DNA of 5,372 bases from Planctomycetales bacterium (GTDB taxonomy: Bacteria > Planctomycetota > Planctomycetia > Pirellulales > Thermoguttaceae): positions 1 through 5,372 of the forward strand of contig SKJM01000757.1 in assembly GCA_007122045.1 (NCBI GenBank), given 5' to 3'. Both the position numbers and the translations under genes were made by a program. Within the stretch, counting starts at the first letter, position 1. Each line of letters begins with the position of its first letter. Shown here in pieces: positions 1 through 3,885 of this stretch. The notes under the pieces were generated by a model. The model saw nothing but the letters and a program-made list of their open reading frames with translations. It did no database searches and had not been told where the DNA came from.

Positions 1-208
1 CGCCCACGACACTCGCGGCAGTGGAACCATCCGAGGGAACCCAATCAGCAGCGGGATCCGCAACGATGAAGCCTGCGTTAGCCCCTACGGGTAGCAGCAC
101 AAGCGCCAGCGCCATGGCTCCGGCAACTCGGATGGTCACCCCAAATTGAGAACAAACTGTCCAGCCAACACCGGACGTGACACGGGTTGTGTTTTGATTC
201 GACGTCAT
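1..208 (-). CDS. Exported protein of unknown function, N-terminal part only
   Basis: Only the first 69 residues are visible; the gene continues past the left edge. The start ATG (208-206) is set by a strong GGAGGA seven bases upstream. The N terminus is a long, polar leader (MTSNQNTTRV) followed by a basic residue (Arg27), a hydrophobic core (AMALALVLLPV, residues 31-41) and an Ala-Asn-Ala box at 43-45. This predicts signal peptidase I cleavage before Gly46 and export by the Sec route. The mature part begins GFIVADPAADWVPSDGS, which I cannot assign to a family. The long leader before the hydrophobic core resembles those of planctomycete exported proteins, including PEP-CTERM-type ones, but the C terminus that would show a sorting signal is outside the window. 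Its upstream region is about 550 bp without another intact gene. Confidence is high that this is a real gene start and low on function. Confidence 0.8.
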   Translation of the reverse strand, partial: MTSNQNTTRVTSGVGWTVCSQFGVTIRVAGAMALALVLLPVGANAGFIVADPAADWVPSDGSTAASVVG

Positions 209-215
209 CGAAGTG

Positions 216-221
216 TCCTCC
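216..221 (-). promoter_or_regulatory. Shine-Dalgarno site of the exported protein
   Basis: The minus strand reads GGAGGA, seven bases before the ATG at 208-206. This is a near-perfect anti-16S match with ideal spacing. It fixes the start of the left-hand gene and rules out longer readings through the region upstream. Confidence 0.8.
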
Positions 222-358
222 ACGAAATGTGAATGTTCTGTAAGAAACGGGAATCGAACTCGTTCCGCGCCTGACATGGCCCGATTCCGGGAGAAGCCAC
301 GCAGGACGTTTGGGTGGCGCGCCGGGCCGCCCCATAGAGCGCCCGACGCATTGAACAA

Positions 359-384
359 CGGCGCACCGCGATGGCGGCGCGCCG
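359..384 (-). repeat. Inverted repeat, 11-bp hairpin better paired in minus-strand RNA
   Basis: The arms 359-369 and 374-384 pair over 11 positions with a four-base loop (370-373). In the plus-strand sense position 365 (A) faces 378 (C), a mismatch. In the minus-strand sense the same pair is U facing G, a legal wobble. The stem is therefore continuous only in RNA copied leftwards. No U-run follows, so it is not an ordinary intrinsic terminator. Confidence 0.55.
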
Positions 385-389
385 ACGAA

Positions 390-409
390 CCGAGAGCCGA
401 AGCCCTCGG
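390..409 (-). repeat. Inverted repeat, 8-bp hairpin with C(UUCG)G loop on the minus strand
   Basis: On the minus strand the arms 409-402 and 397-390 pair over eight positions around a UUCG loop closed by C-G, the classic extra-stable tetraloop. One pair (404 with 395) is G-U in this sense and A facing C in the plus sense, again favouring minus-strand RNA. It lies six bases from the 359-384 hairpin. There is no U-run downstream. Confidence 0.55.
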
Positions 410-445
410 GCTGAACAAGAGAAACAGGCGGGCCGCATGGCAGAA

Positions 446-463
446 CCCGGCGCAGCCGCCGGG
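446..463. repeat. Inverted repeat, 7-bp perfect stem with 4-base loop
   Basis: CCCGGCG (446-452) and CGCCGGG (457-463) pair perfectly across a four-base loop. The stem pairs equally well in both strands. In this GC-rich setting a stem this size could be chance, but it sits within 40 bases of two other stable hairpins. Confidence 0.45.
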
Positions 464-730
464 CACGAGAACGGGAAAAGGTGGCCCTTAGTTTGGGGGG
501 GGGCGAAAGCGCGCGGCCGCGTGGGCGGGCGCAGACGGCTGCCGCCGCGGGTGGGAGGTTCCAGTTGCCGCCGATTTGGTGTCATGGCACTACGCCCTTG
601 CTCGTTGGCCGGATTGCGCCCGGTGCCACATTCGGGCCGGGCCCATCCGCTAGCCAGTGCGGTCACCATCGGCCGCGTACCATTGATTGTAAACAACGCG
701 CGCGGGGAGAGCAAAGAAAACAACCCGCAT

Positions 731-758
731 TTTGTATAAATCGTATGCGCTTTTGTAT
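731..758. repeat. Direct repeat TTTGTAT, 21-bp spacing
   Basis: TTTGTAT occurs at 731-737 and again at 752-758, a spacing of 21 bp or about two helical turns. TATGCGC is also repeated nearby (744-750 and 756-762). The AT-rich patch overlaps the downstream edge of the regulator remnant. Two sites on the same helix face would suit an AraC-family operator, but no promoter or target gene adjoins clearly, so this is tentative. Confidence 0.3.
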
Positions 759-885
759 GCGCCGCCCGAAAACCGCCGGGCGTGTTGCCCAGGACGCGGG
801 CGAAAGCGCGGCAGAAAACGGTTCGAGCCACGCCGCGGCTGGCCCCGATGGCCTCCGGTTCCCCCAGCCCGGGGTAACGCCTCGC
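757..885 (-). pseudogene. Remnant of an AraC/XylR-type DNA-binding domain (C-terminal end)
   Basis: Read on the minus strand, these 43 codons end in FCRAFARVLGNTPGGFRAA. The last part of the intact XylR-type regulator in this window reads FCRAFARVTGSTPSAFRAA, so 15 of 19 positions agree. Upstream, ARR...AIGASRGVARTV aligns with the ARHL...HIARECGFASGEQ of the intact protein with small gaps, covering the second helix-turn-helix of the AraC fold. Before codon ARR nothing of the first helix-turn-helix or the sensor domain is recognisable, and there is no start or ribosome site. After GFRAAH the frame runs on without a natural stop. The DNA from 763 to 816 matches 1463-1516 at 45 of 54 positions. 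It is either the tail of a lost paralogous regulator or a diverged partial duplication. Confidence 0.65.
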
Positions 886-915
886 TGTTGTACACAAGTT
901 GGGGTCGGCCAGAGG

Positions 916-1019
916 GCCACCTGCTGGCTTCCCCGCCGGAGCCGTGGTCACTGGCTACGACGCGGGCGGCAGGGGTGGCCCACTGACCACCGCTCCGGCC
1001 GGGCAGGTCAGCCAGTGGC
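916..1019. repeat. Large imperfect palindrome, about 104 bp
   Basis: The core arms 931-954 and 980-1003 are complementary at 21 of 24 positions. The three failures are all C facing C (934/1000, 943/991, 951/983), spaced 8-9 bases apart. A 25-base loop (955-979) separates them. Outside the core, GCCAC...CTGGCT (916-929) is complementary to AGCCAGTGGC (1010-1019) if three bases are looped out. An alternative perfect pairing, CACTGGC (949-955) with GCCAGTG (1011-1017), would compete with the main stem. It lies 60 bp upstream of the toxin remnant. It could be a REP- or MITE-like element, a recombination scar or a regulatory RNA stem. No transposase is present. Confidence 0.6.
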
Positions 1020-1078
1020 GAGGGGTGACCGTCGCAGGCACTTCCCGACCCGTCGTCTCGCCTGCCGTAATTTTTCGA

Positions 1079-1150
1079 ATGACGTACCACTTCGACTGGG
1101 ATCCAGCCAAGGCGGCGACCAAACGTGAAATACAACAGTACCTCGGGTGA
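1079..1150 (+). pseudogene. brnT: Internally deleted brnT toxin gene, 23 codons
   Basis: The reading frame from ATG 1079 encodes MTYHFDWDPAKAATKREIQQ plus YLG. The first 12 residues match the start of BrnT ribonuclease toxins (pattern F-x-W-D-P-x-K-A). The last 11 match the BrnT C terminus (A-T-x-R-E-x-x-x-Y). Intact BrnT is roughly 90 residues, so about 65-70 central codons, forming the RelE-like catalytic core, are missing with the frame kept. The junction lies at Lys-Ala-Ala-Thr, where AAGGCGGCG suggests recombination between short repeats coding for Lys-Ala at both edges. No Shine-Dalgarno is visible upstream. The stop codon (1148-1150) overlaps a GTG in the antitoxin frame, a typical toxin-antitoxin overlap. 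The product cannot be a ribonuclease. A genuine short peptide is possible but less likely. Confidence 0.7.
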
Positions 1151-1155
1151 ACGCG

Positions 1156-1356
1156 ATGAAAGACGAATACGACTTTTCTGACGGAGTACGGGGAAAATTT
1201 CACCAAGGCGAGGTTGCCTTGCGGATCCCCGTGTATCTTGACGCGGAAGTCCAGCAATTTGTCCAAAGCATTGCGGAGGCCAAGCAGTCGGACATGACCA
1301 CCGTGGTCAACGACCTGCTGCGATCCGACATGCGGGTTGCCGAAATTGTGCGGTAA
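1156..1356 (+). CDS. Ribbon-helix-helix-like antitoxin, partner of the broken BrnT
   Basis: This encodes 66 residues starting MKDEYDFSDGVRGKF, a leader seen in small antitoxins paired with BrnT-like or similar toxins. A strand-like segment (VALRIPVYLD) follows, then two helices (AEVQQFVQSIAEAKQ and MTTVVNDLLRSDM). This is the layout of a ribbon-helix-helix (CopG/BrnA-like) DNA-binding dimer. Known relatives bind the toxin with one end and repress their own promoter with the other. I prefer ATG 1156 because GGGTGA lies just ahead of it with five-base spacing and the family usually begins M-x-D-E-Y-D-F. The GTG at 1147, overlapping the toxin stop, would add three residues. The frame is intact while its toxin is not, so it now appears to be an orphan. 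It might act on other toxins or persist as a repressor. It converges on the XylR-type gene, 73 bp away. Confidence 0.75.
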   Translation: MKDEYDFSDGVRGKFHQGEVALRIPVYLDAEVQQFVQSIAEAKQSDMTTVVNDLLRSDMRVAEIVR

Positions 1357-1390
1357 CCTGTTGGAATTCGACAGGCTGGAAGCCTATCCC

Positions 1391-1425
1391 GACCGGCCGA
1401 AGGGGGCAGTCCCCCGTGAACGGTT
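1391..1425. other. Hairpin between convergent genes
   Basis: GGGGG (1402-1406) and CCCCC (1411-1415) form a stem with a CAGT loop. An outer stem, ACCG (1392-1395) with CGGT (1421-1424), flanks it. It lies between the antitoxin stop and the stop of the XylR-type gene, where a bidirectional terminator would be expected. There is no T-run on either side, so intrinsic termination is doubtful. Confidence 0.35.
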
Positions 1426-1429
1426 ACGC

Positions 1430-2617
1430 CTATCCCACATCATTCTGCCTTTCCCCAGGTGCCGCCCGAAACGCGCTGGGCGTGCTGCCCGTCACCCGGG
1501 CGAACGCGCGGCAGAACTGCTCGCCGCTGGCGAATCCGCATTCGCGGGCAATATGGTAGACTTTGTCCGAGGACGCCAGGAGGAGGTGCCGGGCGTGCTC
1601 GATCCGTTTGCGTTCGAGTTCCTCGCGCATCGTGCGGCCCACGTACTGCTTGAACGCGCCGTAGAGCATGCAGCGACTCATCGAGGTGGCCTTCACCACG
1701 TCGGCCACGCCGATTCGTTCGCCGTAGTGCCGCCAAATGAAGCCCACGGCCTTCGCCACCTCGGGATGCTCGATGGCCAGGATGTCGCTGCTGCGGCGAG
1801 TGATTAGCCCAACCGGTGGGATGAGGATCGGCTCGGACGGGGCCGGCTGCCCGTGCATGAGCCGGTCGAGCAGTTCGGCGCCCCGGTAGGCCAACTCGGC
1901 GCGGTTGCTGTCGATGCTGGTCAGCGGCACCGGGGCGAACTCGCAGGTGTACGGGTCGTTGTCCACGCCCACGACGGCCACCTGCTCGGGAATCGCCAGG
2001 CCGGCCGTCTCGCAGGCGTTGATGACCGAGTAGGCGCGGTGGTCGCTCTGTGCCATCAGCCCCAGGGGTTTGGGCAGCCTGCGCAACTGCCGGACCAGCC
2101 ACGGAAGCATTGGGCGGCGCGGGTTTTTCTGCTCGACCGCGTGCCAGTCGAGCCGCGCGTAGGTCAACCCGGCCGCCTCGACCGCGGCCGCGAAGCCGGC
2201 TTCCCGCCCGCGGACATCCGTGTAATCGGTACACTTGAAGAATGCCAGGTGGCGGAACCCGTGCTCCAGAAGGTGCTCGGCGGCCAGTCGGCCCATCCGG
2301 CGGTTATCCAAAATCACCCGCCCGGCGGCCAACCGTTCGACGTCGGCCGTCAGCGCGACGATCGGCACCCGCGTCCTCCGCAGGTAGCGGGTCAAATCGG
2401 GCCGGTTGGGCAACACGAGGGCGAGAATGCCGTCGCCCTCCCAATCGTCCGGCAGGGCGCCGTAGTGCGCCATCCGCGTGTCGAGGATCCAATTGGCCTC
2501 CCGCGCGTAGCGGGCCGCGCCAAGGTGCATCCGGTGCTCGTAGTAGGCCAGTGCCAGCAGTACCCGCTTCCGGCGGGGAAGCCCAAATCGGCGGCCGGGG
2601 TTCGAAGATGACGTCAT
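1430..2617 (-). CDS. XylR-type transcriptional regulator (LacI-like sensor plus AraC HTH)
   Basis: The protein has 395 residues, close to E. coli XylR (392). Residues 17-275 resemble the LacI/GalR periplasmic-binding-protein fold that senses a sugar or other small ligand. Landmarks are RRKRVLLALAY at 15-25, VALTADVE near 87-94, the conserved VVGVDND at 215-221 and LITRRSSDILA at 271-281. Residues 285-387 form an AraC DNA-binding domain with two helix-turn-helix units: IGVADVVKATSMSRCMLYGAFKQ, then KVYHIARECGFASGEQFCRAF and the closing GSTPSAFR. It probably binds promoter DNA as a ligand-controlled activator, but neither ligand nor target can be read here. I chose ATG 2617 because homology begins just after it; a longer frame reaches 2854 but encodes unrelated, basic, low-quality sequence over the end of the upstream gene. 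No good Shine-Dalgarno precedes the ATG. It may be co-transcribed with the membrane protein upstream (97 bp gap). Confidence 0.88.
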   Translation of the reverse strand: MTSSSNPGRRFGLPRRKRVLLALAYYEHRMHLGAARYAREANWILDTRMAHYGALPDDWEGDGILALVLPNRPDLTRYLRRTRVPIVALTADVERLAAGRVILDNRRMGRLAAEHLLEHGFRHLAFFKCTDYTDVRGREAGFAAAVEAAGLTYARLDWHAVEQKNPRRPMLPWLVRQLRRLPKPLGLMAQSDHRAYSVINACETAGLAIPEQVAVVGVDNDPYTCEFAPVPLTSIDSNRAELAYRGAELLDRLMHGQPAPSEPILIPPVGLITRRSSDILAIEHPEVAKAVGFIWRHYGERIGVADVVKATSMSRCMLYGAFKQYVGRTMREELERKRIEHARHLLLASSDKVYHIARECGFASGEQFCRAFARVTGSTPSAFRAAPGERQNDVG

Positions 2618-2714
2618 GGTCCACAGCACCGAGGACAAACGCGTTCCCGTACGCCTAGCCGGGCTCTCCCCCCTCGCCGTGCCCACCACGTTCGGCCGAT
2701 GCACGCTTCGATGA

Positions 2715-3428
2715 TCAACGCCGCGAAAGGAACAACTGCAAAACGTACCAGAACAACAGAGCCACCGCGGCGAACAACGCCAACGAGGCCGCCACGTGCT
2801 GGCCGATTCGGTAATGATGCAGGATGTTCGAGGTGTGAAAGAGGATGTAGCCACAGGCCAGGGCGATCATCGCATAGGTGAATATGGGACCCAGGGTGAA
2901 CTGAAACACGATGGCCACAACGATCAGCCCCAGCGCCGCGAAGCCGCCGAAATACAAGATCGACCGGAGGAACGAGAAATCCTTCCGCGTGATGAAGACC
3001 ACGGCGGTCATCCCCCCGAAGAGGACGAGCGTCGTTACACCGGCAGCGGGAATGATGGCCGGATCGACCGCGCGAACGATGTACAGCAACGGAACAAAGA
3101 TGACCGACTGGGCCAGCACGTACAGCCCCAACCCCATGTACTGCATCCCCGGGCTCACCGCCGACCGCGCCCAGTTCTCGGCCACGTAGCTGACGGCGAT
3201 GAACAGGCCCAGCACGACCAGCCAGCTATACTGGGTGCCGATCATCAGTCGCACGAGGTTCTCGATCCCGGGCAGCGAGAGCAGAATCGTCTCCAGGACG
3301 ACGAACAGCCCGACCGCGCCGGCCAGGTGCAGATATGTCTTCGCGATGAAATCGGCACGTTCACCGGCGGCGGCTCGCGCCGCGAACACGTCGAGCGGCG
3401 AACGATAGGAGTGTTGGGCGTAACTCAT
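2715..3428 (-). CDS. Bax-inhibitor-1-like (TMBIM/YccA family) seven-helix membrane protein
   Basis: The product has 237 residues with seven hydrophobic segments at about 33-52, 66-82, 96-118, 125-146, 152-175, 178-197 and 211-234, after a polar cytoplasmic N terminus. Length and layout fit the Bax inhibitor-1/YccA family, whose bacterial member YetJ is a pH-dependent calcium leak channel in the inner membrane. The pattern GGMTAVVFITRKDFSFL (138-154) and GYILFHTSNILHHYR (193-207) place it there. The family's two carboxylates in the last helices are absent: the Tyr-Asp-Thr motif reads Phe-His-Thr (His198), and the last helix has LFAAVALLFWYV (218-229) where an Asp is normally buried. Its activity may therefore differ from the calcium channel model. 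The start at 3428 is supported by AAGGGAG six bases upstream (3435-3441). An extended -10 promoter lies 57 bp before the start. The XylR-type regulator follows downstream. Confidence 0.88.
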   Translation of the reverse strand: MSYAQHSYRSPLDVFAARAAAGERADFIAKTYLHLAGAVGLFVVLETILLSLPGIENLVRLMIGTQYSWLVVLGLFIAVSYVAENWARSAVSPGMQYMGLGLYVLAQSVIFVPLLYIVRAVDPAIIPAAGVTTLVLFGGMTAVVFITRKDFSFLRSILYFGGFAALGLIVVAIVFQFTLGPIFTYAMIALACGYILFHTSNILHHYRIGQHVAASLALFAAVALLFWYVLQLFLSRR

Positions 3429-3484
3429 GAGCGTCTCCCTTTGTGCTAAGGATCTTCTATCCTGGAAACTCGCACGGCCTACAC

Positions 3485-3512
3485 ATTATAGCACGGCCGG
3501 AGGGGGTGGGAA
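3485..3512 (-). promoter_or_regulatory. Sigma-70-type promoter of the Bax-inhibitor-like gene
   Basis: The minus strand carries TGCTATAAT: a perfect TATAAT (3490-3485) with the TG of an extended -10. TTCCCA (3512-3507, four of six) lies 16 bases upstream as a weak -35. Transcription would start near 3478, giving a leader of about 50 nucleotides with the ribosome site at 3435-3441. Confidence 0.7.
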
Positions 3513-3572
3513 GGGAGCAATGGCAGAGGGGCTTATGCAACCAGGAATGGGGGCATTCGATCACGCCCCCCA

Positions 3573-3598
3573 CACCGCCAAGCCCCACCGCCAAGCCG
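3573..3598. repeat. 13-bp tandem duplication, two copies
   Basis: CACCGCCAAGCCC (3573-3585) is followed directly by CACCGCCAAGCCG (3586-3598), 12 of 13 identical. It lies in the non-coding gap between the tRNA terminator and the promoter of the membrane-protein gene. It is probably a slippage product. Confidence 0.55.
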
Positions 3599-3661
3599 AG
3601 AATACCCGTGGCGGAAACGCCGGCCGGCGTAGCGCCGCACTTCCCGCAGTCGCAGCCGGCG

Positions 3662-3699
3662 AAAAAAGCCTCGCGTAACTCTGGGCTACGCAAGGCTTT
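3662..3699 (-). terminator. Intrinsic terminator of the tRNA-Lys transcript
   Basis: On the minus strand AAAGCCTTGCGTA (3699-3687) pairs with TACGCGAGGCTTT (3677-3665) over 13 positions with a single T-G wobble and a nine-base loop. It runs into six T (3667-3662). It starts six bases after the tRNA 3' end. It is a textbook rho-independent terminator and shows that the tRNA unit ends before the membrane-protein gene. Confidence 0.9.
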
Positions 3700-3704
3700 A
3701 GGAG

Positions 3705-3777
3705 TACCCCCTGTAGGACTCGAACCTACAACCCTCTGATTAAGAGTCAGATGCTCTGCCGGTTGAGCTAAGGGGGT
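3705..3777 (-). tRNA. tRNA-Lys (anticodon CUU)
   Basis: A complete cloverleaf can be folded on the minus strand. The acceptor is ACCCCCT (3777-3771) with AGGGGGT (3712-3706), seven pairs. The D-stem is GCTC/GAGC. The anticodon stem TCTGA/TCAGA encloses loop CTCTTAA, anticodon CTT (3744-3742), which reads the lysine codon AAG. The variable loop is five bases. The T-stem GTAGG/CCTAC encloses TTCGAGT. The discriminator is A (3705). The CCA end is not encoded (CTC follows), so it must be added by the nucleotidyltransferase. The first pair is A1-U72 rather than the more common G1-C72. It has its own promoter and terminator. Confidence 0.96.
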
Positions 3778-3809
3778 GTGGCGACCGGCGGCCGTGTCAC
3801 TTTCCCCAT

Positions 3810-3837
3810 ATTATCCCACCGCCGCCATCGGGATCAA
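3810..3837 (-). promoter_or_regulatory. Sigma-70-type promoter of tRNA-Lys
   Basis: On the minus strand TTGATC (3837-3832), a 16-base spacer and GATAAT (3815-3810) form a good promoter. A TG one base before the -10 extends it. Transcription would start near 3803, about 26 bases ahead of the mature tRNA 5' end at 3777. Confidence 0.75.
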
Positions 3838-3843
3838 GGGGGG

Positions 3844-3867
3844 GCCCGGAACTTTCCGCCCGGGCGG
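3844..3867. repeat. GC-rich inverted repeat after the sigma-54 activator gene
   Basis: GCCCGG (3844-3849) pairs with CCGGGC (3860-3865), and CCGCCCGGGCGG (3856-3867) is a 12-base perfect palindrome. They lie about 20 bases beyond the activator's stop and just before the tRNA promoter. They may help end the activator transcript, but no T-run follows. Confidence 0.35.
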
Positions 3868-3885
3868 GTCGATACCACGCTCCCC

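Larger units (their letters stand above)
209..756. other. Gene-poor stretch with stable hairpins
   Basis: I see no convincing protein gene in these 548 bases. The long open frames on both strands lack ribosome sites and recognisable protein, and reflect the high GC content. What it holds is structure: inverted repeats at 359-384, 390-409 and 446-463 (listed separately), two copies of the eight-base palindrome GGCGCGCC (316-323 and 376-383) and a run of nine G at 495-503. On the minus strand TTGCTC, 17 bases, then TACAAT (691-686) is a weak promoter-like pair. If used, it would give the exported-protein gene a leader of about 470 nucleotides containing all three hairpins. That is inference only. 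Confidence 0.5.

Noticed and set aside
247..263. tRNA T-arm-like sequence on the minus strand (stem, TTCGATT loop, stem)
   Set aside because: Only four of five stem pairs form, and no acceptor, D-arm or anticodon arm can be folded around it.
495..503. Run of nine G
   Set aside because: A homopolymer in GC-rich non-coding DNA; it may also be a sequencing-length artefact and supports no function.
205..951. Long open frame on the minus strand spanning the regulator remnant and the hairpin region
   Set aside because: Only 757-885 resembles a protein; the rest is basic, low-complexity translation of GC-rich DNA without start signals and overlaps the real gene start at 208.
481..1128. Long open frame on the plus strand
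   Set aside because: Arg/Gly/Pro-rich product, no ribosome site, and it crosses the palindrome and remnant; stops are simply rare at this GC content.
1853..2611. Long plus-strand frame opposite the XylR-type gene
   Set aside because: Antisense shadow of a well-supported gene with clear domains on the other strand.
2608..2617. Perfect palindrome ATGACGTCAT at the start codon of the XylR-type gene
   Set aside because: A ten-base palindrome overlapping a coding start; a partial copy at the left-hand gene start (ATGACGTCG) is short enough to be chance.
2796..3449. Long plus-strand frame opposite the Bax-inhibitor-like gene
   Set aside because: Hydrophilic antisense shadow of a seven-helix membrane protein whose promoter and ribosome site are on the minus strand.
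3457..3693. Possible Cys/Gly-rich small protein on the minus strand (CDCGKCG)
   Set aside because: It starts inside the tRNA terminator and runs over the tandem repeat and the promoter of the next gene; no ribosome site.
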